The notes under the pieces are model-generated. The model was not told where the DNA came from. It did no database searches and saw nothing but the letters and a program-made list of their open reading frames with translations. DNA of 64,000 nt from positions 558,001 through 622,000 of the forward strand of contig NZ_JAGSOJ010000004.1 of NCBI RefSeq assembly GCF_023684385.1. Reading direction: 5' to 3'. Shown here piece after piece: positions 27,978 to 36,856 of the stretch. The position numbers and the translations under genes were made by a program. Within the stretch, counting starts at the first letter, position 1, and the number at the start of each line of letters is the position of its first letter. The DNA comes from Oceanirhabdus seepicola. Lineage in GTDB: Bacteria; Bacillota; Clostridia; Clostridiales; Clostridiaceae.

Positions 27978-29051
27978 TTAAAATGATTTAAAACTATCTT
28001 CAACAAGTGCTTCAAATCTATATCCTCTATCTATTAACTCTTCAATTATTCCTGGCAAAGCATCAGGGGTTGTCTTTTTTCCACCAGCATCATGGAAAAG
28101 AATAACTATCTTTTTCTTCCAAAGATTATTTATAACATTCTCTTTAATCTGATTTGCCGGAACTAGAGAAGCTCTTGTATCTCCTGAATCAATGTGCCAA
28201 TTAAAGTGTTTATATCCCAACTCATCCACAGCTTTCTTGCCTTCTGTTCTATGAAACGATCCTCCTGGAAATCTGAATATTTTATTATCATATCCTTGAA
28301 TCACACTTTTTATTATTTCATCTGTTTTATTTATTTCACTAATTAAATTATCTACATCTGAATAAATATACTTATACTCATGACTATATGAGTGATTTCC
28401 AATAACATGTCCATTTTCATGTATCTTTTTAAGTATTGTTTTGTTATTTTCAGCATTCTTTCCTAGAACAAAGAATGTTGCTTTTATATTATACTTGTCT
28501 AGTATATCTAATATTTTATACGTATTGGCACTAGGACCATCATCAAATGTTAAGTAAGCTATTTTTTCTCCTCTTGCTACATCCTTATTTACGTCTTCCT
28601 TCTTAGAAGAGTTATTGTTCGAAGTATCATTCTTAGCGGGAGTCTTCTCAGGAGTATCGCTTTCTTCTGAAACGTTTCCACAATTCACCTTATATTCTTT
28701 CTCATGAACTACCTCATCACTTCCAAACTTCTTTAAATACACTATAATATAATATATTCCATTCTCATTGAACTTAAGGTCTATATCTATACTATCCCCA
28801 GCAAAAAATGGAGGAGATGAATTTTGAAAATAATTGAGAATTTCTTTTTTATTGTGATCAAATACTTTAAAATCAAGTTTAATTAAATCATCACCATCTG
28901 TCTTAATAACATATTCAATATTCTCCATTGCTTTTATACTTTCATTATTACATTTTAATTCTTTTATCTCATTCTCTATTGCTTTAACAGGTTTAACTCC
29001 TATAGTTAATACCATTAATAATAAGACAAAACCCCTTATCCATCTTCTCAT
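27978..29051 (-). CDS. Polysaccharide deacetylase (NodB) family protein
   Basis: A 357-residue secreted enzyme. Signal peptide about 1-24, then a beta-sandwich-like N-domain (about 30-125), a Thr/Ser/Asn/Lys linker, and a NodB domain (about 160-357). NodB motifs: TFDDGPSANT (catalytic base and metal Asp), HSYSHEY (metal His), RFPGGSFH and FHDAGG. It likely removes acetyl groups from peptidoglycan sugars, which can confer lysozyme resistance. No cotranscribed neighbour. Substrate inferred from family. Confidence 0.9.
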   Translation of the reverse strand: MRRWIRGFVLLLMVLTIGVKPVKAIENEIKELKCNNESIKAMENIEYVIKTDGDDLIKLDFKVFDHNKKEILNYFQNSSPPFFAGDSIDIDLKFNENGIYYIIVYLKKFGSDEVVHEKEYKVNCGNVSEESDTPEKTPAKNDTSNNNSSKKEDVNKDVARGEKIAYLTFDDGPSANTYKILDILDKYNIKATFFVLGKNAENNKTILKKIHENGHVIGNHSYSHEYKYIYSDVDNLISEINKTDEIIKSVIQGYDNKIFRFPGGSFHRTEGKKAVDELGYKHFNWHIDSGDTRASLVPANQIKENVINNLWKKKIVILFHDAGGKKTTPDALPGIIEELIDRGYRFEALVEDSFKSF

Positions 29052-29143
29052 ATACTCCCCCCTAACAATTTATTCCATATTATGATATTAGACATAAATA
29101 TCTAATATCCTTTTTTTAGAATAAAGCAGTCAAAAACAAACGA

Positions 29144-29180
29144 ACTCCACTTCCATGTTTTATACATGAAAGTGGAGCCA
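29144..29180 (-). terminator. Terminator of the CPBP protease gene
   Basis: CTCCACTT..CATG / CATG..AAGTGGAG hairpin downstream of the minus-strand gene, with a T-rich tail. Confidence 0.7.
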
Positions 29181-29221
29181 TTATATTTATCATATTCTCA
29201 GTTATGTTTTTGAACATATAT

Positions 29222-30142
29222 TTAACGTAAAACTTCTTTATTCATGAATTTGTATACTATAAGAATTCCAATAACCAAAACTATAGTGCACGCAATTCCT
29301 CCCTCAATTCCAAATCCTCCACCTGAAATAAATTGTGAACCTGAGTTATTGAACTTAAATATTGTTCCTCCTACAACAGGGTTACCACTTACTTCGATTC
29401 CAAATATATTTCCCTGTGCCCAGTTCCAAGCAGAATGAATTCCCATTACTCCCCATATTGCTCCCTCACGCAGAGCATAAACTGCAGCAAATACACCAAA
29501 TAATATTAGGTTTATCATAGGTAATACCCCAACATTATTATTGCCTAAGTGTAATAGCCCAAAAAATGATGAAGATATTATTATGGCAAGTATTACATTA
29601 TATCGTGCTCCAATAACAGGTAAAAGCCATCCTCTTGTTATTATCTCCTCTGTTCCTCCCTGAATTATCCATCCTATAAGAATTAATAAAACAGGTCCAA
29701 TTGCAGCTGCCCCAACCGCTACACCACTTGCTGTTGTTGTAGGTTTCATTGAACCTGTAGCATAACATATGAGTACTGAAATAGTCATCATGGCAATTCC
29801 AATAAAGAATCCCTTTATGTAATTCTTACCTGCATTCTCTTTATAAAATCCAAGTGTTCTTACTTTTCTTTTCTGAATGAACTTAACATACAACATAAAT
29901 ACTACTGCCATTCCACCAAAAATAAACACTAAATTCAGTATTGTATTAGTAGTCATCCCCATGTCAGTAGGAACTGCAAGTGTTATTACACCAATAACTA
30001 TTCCTCCAATAATCTGCCCAACTATCATTAACACAAAAGCCAGAGCCACCGTAAATATTAATAGTAGTACCGAAACTACTGTATTTGGTTTCTTCTTTTC
30101 ACTTCTGAATCCCTCAATCAATCTCGATTGGTTTTCATTCAT
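29222..30142 (-). CDS. CPBP-family intramembrane metalloprotease (Abi/CAAX-like)
   Basis: A 306-residue protein with about eight membrane helices. The CPBP motifs are GGTEEIITRGW (Glu-Glu-xxx-Arg) and SSFFGLLHLGNN (His), then SAWNWAQGN. Such proteins process prenylated or bacteriocin-type substrates or protect against self-made peptides. No bacteriocin gene is adjacent. GGGG ribosome site before the ATG. Confidence 0.87.
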   Translation of the reverse strand: MNENQSRLIEGFRSEKKKPNTVVSVLLLIFTVALAFVLMIVGQIIGGIVIGVITLAVPTDMGMTTNTILNLVFIFGGMAVVFMLYVKFIQKRKVRTLGFYKENAGKNYIKGFFIGIAMMTISVLICYATGSMKPTTTASGVAVGAAAIGPVLLILIGWIIQGGTEEIITRGWLLPVIGARYNVILAIIISSSFFGLLHLGNNNVGVLPMINLILFGVFAAVYALREGAIWGVMGIHSAWNWAQGNIFGIEVSGNPVVGGTIFKFNNSGSQFISGGGFGIEGGIACTIVLVIGILIVYKFMNKEVLR

Positions 30143-30270
30143 GTTATCACGTCCCCTTTTAAAATTTCATATTACACATTATATTAATATTATACCATAG
30201 TAAAAATCACCATATTTAACAAATATAGTGACTCTTTTTAAATGAAATCAATCTTTATCAGTAATTAGTT

Positions 30271-31503
30271 TTACTTAAATTCACTAATAAGTTTTCCTTC
30301 ACTATTATATAATTTACCCGGGTCTTCAGATGAATTACTCCACATATTTTTCTTACCCCATTGTATATCACCTTTCCCATCACCACTAGAAACAGTAATT
30401 GCCTCACCTGGTTCAATAGTTACTTCTGGGAATATAAATTGTTGATTCCCCTTAACAGAAAGAAGTTTGTACCCTTTCAAATTAACTTTTGTATTTCCGT
30501 TGTTTTTAATAAAAACAAGTTCCTTTACCTTATCAATATTTTCTATACTTATGCTATTAAGCTGTTCATCTTCTTCTTCATCATTATTATCTTCCTGATT
30601 ACTCTTATTATCCACTTCATTGATAATTCCATCCTTAGATACAAATTCAATGCTTTCTCCATCACTCAAACATACAATTGTACCTAATTTATCTGTTCTC
30701 AACATCTTAATTCCCAGTTTATTATATCTTTCAATTATTTCTTTATGTGGATGACCATAATCATTATCTTTACCACAACTAATAATTGCATATTTAGGTT
30801 TTACCTTTTTTAAGAATTCATTACTACTAGAGCTCCTACTTCCATGGTGTCCAGCTTTCAATACATCACTTCTAAGTTCTAATCCATTATTAATAATCTC
30901 TTTCTCACTATGGGCCTCTGCATCACCAGTAAACATAAAGCTCCTATTACCGTATTCAAATCTTATAACTATAGAATACTCATTCAGATCCTTGTACTCT
31001 GAACTATTTGGTGCTAATACTGTAAATTTACCTTCTCCTAATTCAAAAGTATCTCCAATTTTAGGTGTTGTAAATTTCAATCCTTTTTTCTTAGTTTCAC
31101 TTACCACATCTTTGAATGTCTTAGTTGTATGAGTAACCTTTGGCATTAATACTTTTCCAATCTCAAATTTCTCTATAACTGCATCCAATGATCCTATATG
31201 ATCCTCATGAGGATGTGTTCCTATTACATATTCTAATCTCTTTACTCCATTACTCTTTAAATATGATAATAATATTTCTTTATCATCATTATTTCCTGCA
31301 TCAATAAGCATATATTTTCCTTCTTGCTCAATAAGAATAGCATCAGCCTGCCCAACATCGATATAATGTACCTTTAATTTTCCTTCAACATTTGCTCCCT
31401 CAATACTTTTATCTGCTAGACTTTCTACTTGAAGCTTACATCCACCTAAAATCAACATAATAATACTTGCCAGTACTATTATATAGCCCTTAAAATTCCT
31501 CAT
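30271..31503 (-). CDS. Lipoprotein with ComEC-type MBL hydrolase and lamin-tail domain
   Basis: A 410-residue lipoprotein (lipobox LILGGC, Cys22). A metallo-beta-lactamase domain (about 42-280) carries HPHEDH (His97, His99, Asp101, His102) and GHHGS, as in the soluble MBL part of ComEC, a likely nuclease or phosphodiesterase. After an acidic linker (NQEDNNDEEEDEQ) comes an LTD-like domain (about 320-410: NSISIENIDKVKELVFIKNN, ending WGKKNMWSNSSEDPGKLY). The ATG at 31503 is chosen by GGAGGG just upstream. It likely acts on the cell surface, possibly on extracellular DNA. Confidence 0.88.
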   Translation of the reverse strand: MRNFKGYIIVLASIIMLILGGCKLQVESLADKSIEGANVEGKLKVHYIDVGQADAILIEQEGKYMLIDAGNNDDKEILLSYLKSNGVKRLEYVIGTHPHEDHIGSLDAVIEKFEIGKVLMPKVTHTTKTFKDVVSETKKKGLKFTTPKIGDTFELGEGKFTVLAPNSSEYKDLNEYSIVIRFEYGNRSFMFTGDAEAHSEKEIINNGLELRSDVLKAGHHGSRSSSSNEFLKKVKPKYAIISCGKDNDYGHPHKEIIERYNKLGIKMLRTDKLGTIVCLSDGESIEFVSKDGIINEVDNKSNQEDNNDEEEDEQLNSISIENIDKVKELVFIKNNGNTKVNLKGYKLLSVKGNQQFIFPEVTIEPGEAITVSSGDGKGDIQWGKKNMWSNSSEDPGKLYNSEGKLISEFK

Positions 31504-31543
31504 CTGTTTTCCCTCCACAAATATTGTTATGTAATTTGTTACT

Positions 31544-32449
31544 CTATCTAGATTCCATCATCCTTCTCTCTATCTTATCAATTGGCGATTCTTCTCCCAT
31601 CTCTTTGTACCTGTGATTTACTGCTGCTGTTTCAATAATAACAGCAAGATTTCTTCCTGGCATAACAGGAAGAACTATTTTTCTTTTCTTAACTCCCAAG
31701 ATATCCATATGGTCATCACTGCTACCAAGTCTATCATAGTTCTTGCCTTCTTGCCATCTTTCGAGTTGAATAACAAAATCAATATATTTCTCATTTCTTA
31801 TTGAACTCAATCCATACAGGGCTGGAACATCAATTATACCAAGTCCCCTAACCTCAATCATACCTTCTGTTATATATGGACTTCTCCCTAATAAATGCTG
31901 ATCTATGTTTTTTATATTAACGGCATCATCTGTCACTAACCGGTGTCCCCTCTTGATTAATTCAAGAGCAGTCTCACTCTTACCAATACCACTTTCACCT
32001 ACAATCAATATCCCAAGACCATATATGTCACAAAGTACTCCATGTATCATTGTCTCTTCTGCTAATTCTCTATCAAGATAATTCATTATATTTGATATTA
32101 TTCTTGTTGTGAGCTTTTTAGTTCTAACAATCCATATTTTTTGTTCTTTAGCAAGTTCAACGATTTCCTCACTAGGATATATATCTCTAGAGAACACCAA
32201 ACATGGCATATCGAAGCTGAAGTAATATTTAAGCCTATCATATCTAACTGATGAATCAAGTTGTTGTAAGTAATTCATTTCAGCCTTTCCTAAAACTTGA
32301 ATTCTTTCACTAGCAAAATAATCAAAGTATCCAGCTAACTGTAATCCTGGTCTATTAATATTGCTGATACTAACTTTTTTTTCATCATCACCTTTAACTA
32401 TCACATCCAACTTCAAATCTTCAATAAGCTTTGATATATATATAAACAT
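31544..32449 (-). CDS. hprK: HPr kinase/phosphorylase
   Basis: A 301-residue enzyme that phosphorylates HPr on Ser46 and reverses the reaction, controlling carbon catabolite repression. Walker A GESGIGKSE is at 151-159, and the HprK signature EVRGLGIIDVPALYG follows at about 195. The start is taken at the ATG at 32449 (MFIYISKL) because AAAGGAG is nine bases upstream; ATG codons at 32455 and 32482 are too close or lack a site. The MBL lipoprotein gene lies 40 bases downstream and may be cotranscribed. Confidence 0.95.
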   Translation of the reverse strand: MFIYISKLIEDLKLDVIVKGDDEKKVSISNINRPGLQLAGYFDYFASERIQVLGKAEMNYLQQLDSSVRYDRLKYYFSFDMPCLVFSRDIYPSEEIVELAKEQKIWIVRTKKLTTRIISNIMNYLDRELAEETMIHGVLCDIYGLGILIVGESGIGKSETALELIKRGHRLVTDDAVNIKNIDQHLLGRSPYITEGMIEVRGLGIIDVPALYGLSSIRNEKYIDFVIQLERWQEGKNYDRLGSSDDHMDILGVKKRKIVLPVMPGRNLAVIIETAAVNHRYKEMGEESPIDKIERRMMESR

Positions 32450-32755
32450 TATCATTGACTCCTTTTGATATCTAGTGTACAAGGCACTATGCCCCTTGTC
32501 ATGGCTATGTTTATATATAGACTAAATGTAATCAATGTAGTCTATAATTTAAGTATTATCACTTAATACACTTACTATATAATAGCATAAATTCGACATT
32601 TAATGAAAATCTACAAGAACAATACCTATTTTAAATAGATAAGCTTAGGCAGTAGTAAATTCAATGATTTTGCCTCTAATGCTTGTTTACTTCTCTGCAT
32701 AAAAGGACTACTATACTATAGTTGTGAAAAAATACATGCATAAGGAAGTGATAAT
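32450..32755. other. 306-base divergent intergenic region
   Basis: Contains the promoters of hprK (minus) and of the antiporter gene (plus). No hairpin, repeat or ORF that I can support. Confidence 0.5.
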
Positions 32756-33958
32756 ATGAATGCTTTTATAAGTATGGGAATTGCTCTGATCGTTGGTATC
32801 GCCTTTGGTAAACTTATGGGGAAATTTAAAATACCATCTGTTGCTGGTTATATATTAGCAGGTTTACTTATAGGTGTTTCAGGATTACATATAATCGATA
32901 ATAATTTAGAATTACAACTTTCTTTTTTAAGTGATTTAGCTTTAGGGATTATTGCTTTTAATATTGGAAGTGAACTTGAAATTTCTGTTATAAAAAGATT
33001 AGGAAAATCTATTTTCTTAATTGCTTTGTGTGAAGCTCTAGGTGCTTTTATATTAGTTACAGGTATTTCATTACTCTTAACTAATGATGTATCACTCTCA
33101 TTAATACTCGGAGCTGTAGCATCTGCCACAGCCCCAGCAGCAACGGTTATGGTTCTAAAAGAATACAAATCCTCAGGACCCCTAACAAGTACGCTTCTAG
33201 GAGTTGTTGCAGTAGATGATGCTATATGTCTTATGATATATTCAGTTGCTTCAGCTGTTGCGAAGGTTTTTGTAAAAAATGAATCATTAACGTTTTTTAA
33301 AGTAGTTATATCTCCTTTATTTGAGATACTGCTATCTGTTGCAGTTGGTGCAGCTCTAGGAATCTTCTTGACTTATTTATTAAATAAATCTAGAAATAAA
33401 GATGAACTACTTATCTTTTCATCAGGAACAATTCTATTACTTATAGGTATTTGTTCTATATTCCATCTGTCATCTTTATTGTGTGCTATGACATTAGGAT
33501 TTATGGTAACTAATGTTTCAAACAAAAGCAGAAAAACCTTCTCAGCCCTTGAGAAATTTTCACCTCCACTAATAGCAGGATTCTTTGTTCTTGCTGGTGC
33601 TAGATTAGATTTATCTATGATACCTCAAATTGGTGTGCTTGGTTTAGCTTATTTAATATTTAGATTGGCGGGTAAACTACTAGGTGCAAATCTTGGTGGT
33701 CGTCTTGCTAAAGTACCAGATAAGGTTAGAAAAAACATTGGTTTTGGATTATTTTCACAAATCGGTGTAGCTGTAGGTCTAGCCATTATTGTAAGTAATG
33801 AATTTAGTGGTACAACCTTAGGTAGTACAGTTATGACAATATTATTAGCCACAACTGTTGTTACTGAAATACTAGGACCTATCTGTACCAAAAGAGCTAT
33901 TACCAATGCTGGAGAAATACCAGATATTGCTGTGCCACAAAAAAATATTGCTTGTTAG
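32756..33958 (+). CDS. Cation:proton antiporter (CPA2/NapA-Kef type)
   Basis: A 400-residue protein with about 12-13 membrane helices beginning GIALIVGIAFGKLMGKFKIP and containing GYILAGLLIGVSG, SATAPAATVMV and VDDAICLMIYS; the last carries the Asp-Asp pair typical of electrogenic CPA2 exchangers. It lacks the TrkA-N/C regulatory domains of Kef. The next gene, a PII-like protein, starts a few bases later and probably replaces that regulatory module. A paralogue is at 47620-48819. Confidence 0.88.
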   Translation: MNAFISMGIALIVGIAFGKLMGKFKIPSVAGYILAGLLIGVSGLHIIDNNLELQLSFLSDLALGIIAFNIGSELEISVIKRLGKSIFLIALCEALGAFILVTGISLLLTNDVSLSLILGAVASATAPAATVMVLKEYKSSGPLTSTLLGVVAVDDAICLMIYSVASAVAKVFVKNESLTFFKVVISPLFEILLSVAVGAALGIFLTYLLNKSRNKDELLIFSSGTILLLIGICSIFHLSSLLCAMTLGFMVTNVSNKSRKTFSALEKFSPPLIAGFFVLAGARLDLSMIPQIGVLGLAYLIFRLAGKLLGANLGGRLAKVPDKVRKNIGFGLFSQIGVAVGLAIIVSNEFSGTTLGSTVMTILLATTVVTEILGPICTKRAITNAGEIPDIAVPQKNIAC

Positions 33959-33970
33959 GAGATGGTTTCA

Positions 33971-34318
33971 ATGTATTCTGTTTTTATAATACTTAATAAA
34001 TTAAGCAAACTCGATGAAATACTTAAAGTTTTCTATGACAATGGATGTGGAGCAACAACATTAAATAGTGAAGGTCTTGCTCACACTCTTTGTAACCACA
34101 ATCATAATATACCGATATTTGCAGGCTTAAGATCACTTTTTGAAGATGATGAACCCAATAATATAACAATAATGAGTGTCATAGAAGAAGAGAAGAAACT
34201 ACGTGATGTAGTTGATGCACTTAAACATGAATTTGATGAGAATAGAAGCGGAATTATGTTTGTAACACCAGTTCTTGAGAGTTATGGACTACACAATAAA
34301 GAATACGAGAACTATTAA
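33971..34318 (+). CDS. PII-like small regulatory protein
   Basis: A 115-residue protein with beta-alpha-beta pattern (YSVFIILNKLSKLDEILKVF, then GCGATTLNSEG, then NNITIMSVIEEEKKLRDVVD, then SGIMFVTPVLES). The initial strand-helix, a glycine-containing loop and a final valine/phenylalanine strand are like PII/SbtB-type proteins, which bind nucleotides and gate transporters. AGGAG lies nine bases before the ATG at 33971, overlapping the antiporter's end, so the two are coupled. Family assignment comes from fold pattern only; I do not see a PROSITE PII signature. Confidence 0.6.
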   Translation: MYSVFIILNKLSKLDEILKVFYDNGCGATTLNSEGLAHTLCNHNHNIPIFAGLRSLFEDDEPNNITIMSVIEEEKKLRDVVDALKHEFDENRSGIMFVTPVLESYGLHNKEYENY

Positions 34319-34343
34319 AAAAACGCCCTTAGGCGTTTTTTTT
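34315..34343. terminator. Bidirectional terminator
   Basis: AAAAAACGCC / GGCGTTTTTT between convergent PII-like and cupin genes. Confidence 0.88.
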
Positions 34344-34344
34344 C

Positions 34345-34692
34345 TTAAGCGTGACCTTTTTTAGGAACTATACAAATAAATTCAAGAGTTTCATCTCCAG
34401 TATTCTGGAACTGATGAAGTGTATTTGAAGGAACATAAGCATATGAACCAGCTTCAATAACCTTATCCTCTCCATCTAAATGCAATATACCTTTACCTTT
34501 TATTACATAATTTATATGCGGCCAGTCATGAGTATGTCTAGGTGTATAACCACCAGCTTCAACTTCAAGCACTCTCATAACATGATCTTCCCATCCCTGT
34601 TCAGGACCAACTAAAACTTTCATCGCAGCACCTTTAACATTATCAGCACTAATTTTTACACCTTCTAATTCTGATAATTTTCCTACTACCAT
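34345..34692 (-). CDS. Small cupin-domain protein
   Basis: A 115-residue single cupin barrel. Motif 1 PRHTHDWPHINYVIKGKG supplies the metal His residues, and motif 2 is AYVPSNTLHQFQN. GAGGTGATAGTG precedes the ATG at 34692, so the longer frame from 34743 is not used. Small stand-alone cupins bind metal or sugars; function unknown. Confidence 0.82.
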   Translation of the reverse strand: MVVGKLSELEGVKISADNVKGAAMKVLVGPEQGWEDHVMRVLEVEAGGYTPRHTHDWPHINYVIKGKGILHLDGEDKVIEAGSYAYVPSNTLHQFQNTGDETLEFICIVPKKGHA

Positions 34693-34888
34693 CACTATCA
34701 CCTCAACATACAGAATTATTTGAAAACATTTATTAAGGCACATTCAAATACCCAATAGTCTTCTTATCTCTATATTATATCAAACTATGTTCTGAATAAA
34801 TACTTTCTTACAAATATATTTTAGACTTAATGCATAAACTAGTGTAGTATTAAATCAAAATCTTTATAATTTAAGGAGGAGATTATCC

Positions 34889-35491
34889 ATGCCATATACT
34901 TTGCCAAAATTACCTTATGATTACAATGCATTAGAACCACATATGGATGAGGAAACATTAAGAATTCATCATGATAAACATCACAAGGGATATGTTGATG
35001 GTCTTAATAAAGCCGCACAAGCCCTTGAAAAATCAAGAAAAGATAATGATTTTGCTCTAGTTAAACATTATGAAAGAGAGCTAGCATTCAATGGCTCTGG
35101 ACATATTTTACATACTCTATTTTGGGAAAACTTAGCTCCTAATGCTAAAGATAAACCATGTGGTGAATTGCTAGCACAAATAGAGAAAGACTTTGGATCA
35201 TATGATGCATTCAAAACTCAATTCACAAAAGCCGCTGCTGCAGTTGAAGGTTCTGGATGGTCTATATTGGCATATCATCCTATGTTATGTAGATTAGATA
35301 TACTACAATGTGAAAAACATCAAAATTTAACTGTATGGGGATGTCAACCTCTATTAATCTTAGATGTTTGGGAACATGCATATTATTTAAAACATCAAAA
35401 TAAGAGACCAGAGTATATTGAATCTTTCTGGAAAATATGCAACTGGGATAAGGTTGAAGCAAGATTCTCACATTGCTGTAAATGCAAATAA
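34889..35491 (+). CDS. sodA: Superoxide dismutase, Fe/Mn family
   Basis: A 200-residue enzyme converting superoxide to peroxide and oxygen. Metal ligands His27, His75, Asp159 and His163 (LDVWEHAYY) are all in place, with FWENLAP and GSGWSILAYH. The C-terminus is odd: SHCCKCK replaces the usual helix end, and further Cys occur at 134, 141 and 152. AAGGAGGAG precedes the ATG. Metal preference cannot be fixed from sequence. Monocistronic. Confidence 0.93.
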   Translation: MPYTLPKLPYDYNALEPHMDEETLRIHHDKHHKGYVDGLNKAAQALEKSRKDNDFALVKHYERELAFNGSGHILHTLFWENLAPNAKDKPCGELLAQIEKDFGSYDAFKTQFTKAAAAVEGSGWSILAYHPMLCRLDILQCEKHQNLTVWGCQPLLILDVWEHAYYLKHQNKRPEYIESFWKICNWDKVEARFSHCCKCK

Positions 35492-35532
35492 AAAAGCACT
35501 CGCTGAATGCGCTAAGAACCTTTTAAAAGAAT

Positions 35533-35587
35533 TTGAGAGTGGTGAGTGTAGAGTTGAGAACCTCAACTCTACACTCACCACTCTCAA
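35533..35587. repeat. 26-base perfect inverted repeat
   Basis: Arms 35533-35558 and 35562-35587 around AAC, made of GAGAGTGG / GAGTGTAGAG-like units. A related string (GTTGAGAGTTGATAGTGGAC) occurs at 62184-62203. It may act as terminator between SOD and the AraC gene. Confidence 0.85.
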
Positions 35588-35634
35588 CTATGTTTTCAAG
35601 CTTTCCTCTTTAATTTTCTAAATATTAAAAACAC

Positions 35635-36534
35635 TTATTTTCTTAGAATAGGTGCGTAAATCTGAATCTTAGATGTCTCATCTTTGAAATCAGCATCGTA
35701 TACCTCAAAACTAGGGAGTCTTGAGTAAGTATATTTGTTCTTGGTATAAACTGTTTGAGGTTGTTCTAGACCTTGTTCATATAGCCACGTCTTGAAAAAG
35801 TATTTCCAAAATTCTCCGCTAGTTTCCATCTCAAGAGTGGTGTCAAACACTGCGTATTCGCAGGTATCAAATCTACGAGCAATCAGACCCGATGGCAAGT
35901 TATCAAGTGTTGAAACTTCCACACCAATCATATACTTGGCTGTATCATCTTCTCTTGATTCATGAGTCATACCATATACTACAGAAGAGTTTACTTGATC
36001 AGGAATTAGTTCCTCCAATTTTTCGCTGTTCCATTGGTCATACAAATCTCCTATGTTATTAGTACCTCTATTGTAATCAATGTCAGTCTCAATTCCTACT
36101 ACTAGGAAGCTTTCTTTTGTAACAAATTGTACACTGTCAAAACTTTGTTTTAGATTCATATCTATACCTCTTTCCATAAATAAATTTTTCGGTGGAAAAG
36201 GATTAATAAGTGGATTTATCCTCCTGAAACGCGCCGGCGGAATTCTATATTGCTGTACAAATTTCTTAGTAAATGACTGCTGGGACGAAAACCCTGTTTC
36301 AAAGGCGATAGAGATGATTCTCTTATCAGTCTCCTTAAGTAAAGTTGCCGCTCGGTATAAACGATATCGATTAACGTATTCTTTCACTGTGCACCCTGTC
36401 AGTATCCTAAACATATTCGAAAAATACGATGGCGAAAGATATGCACTCTCAGCTATATCGGCAACTAGTATGTTTTCGTCATATTTGCTGTGTATAAATT
36501 TAATTGCTTTAAATGTACTATTAAGGTAATCCAT
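35635..36534 (-). CDS. AraC-family regulator with GyrI-like effector domain
   Basis: A 299-residue regulator. The AraC double HTH occupies about 10-105 (LVADIAESAYLSPSYFSNMFR, then IISIAFETGFSSQQSFTKKF and RIPPARFRR). A GyrI-like/Rob-type ligand domain fills about 125-299, including the common ending pattern YFFKTWLYEQGLEQ and FEVYDADF. Such regulators often bind small hydrophobic or cationic drugs and control efflux genes. GGAGGG precedes the ATG at 36534. No target gene is adjacent. Confidence 0.88.
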   Translation of the reverse strand: MDYLNSTFKAIKFIHSKYDENILVADIAESAYLSPSYFSNMFRILTGCTVKEYVNRYRLYRAATLLKETDKRIISIAFETGFSSQQSFTKKFVQQYRIPPARFRRINPLINPFPPKNLFMERGIDMNLKQSFDSVQFVTKESFLVVGIETDIDYNRGTNNIGDLYDQWNSEKLEELIPDQVNSSVVYGMTHESREDDTAKYMIGVEVSTLDNLPSGLIARRFDTCEYAVFDTTLEMETSGEFWKYFFKTWLYEQGLEQPQTVYTKNKYTYSRLPSFEVYDADFKDETSKIQIYAPILRK

Positions 36535-36856
36535 GTTAATCCCTCCTTCCACTATTATATTACTATATCTGGAATCTAAAAGTTTTGTCAGAATCAACTT
36601 AGTTTAAACTCTCCCTATAAAAAGTTCTTTTAGAGTCATCAAATTTAATTTCATTTTTATATAAAATAATGAGGGATGATAATTTTAGATAATAAAAAAA
36701 GGGTTCCAGTAATCTGGAACCCATATAATCATCTCGATTATAAATGTAATGCAAATTTTATCCCTATTTCTACTTGTTATTCCATCGAGAATCATATCAT
36801 ATTATGCGGTAATATGTCAATGTAATTTGAATTATTCTCTCTAGTTATTATTATCC
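36535..36856. other. 322-base gap upstream of the AraC gene
   Basis: Contains the terminator of the NUDIX-msrA operon (36692-36722) and the AraC promoter region. Nothing else recognised. Confidence 0.5.
36692..36722 (-). terminator. Terminator of the NUDIX-msrA operon
   Basis: GGGTTCCAG / CTGGAACCC with loop TAAT and seven T residues on the minus strand. Confidence 0.88.
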
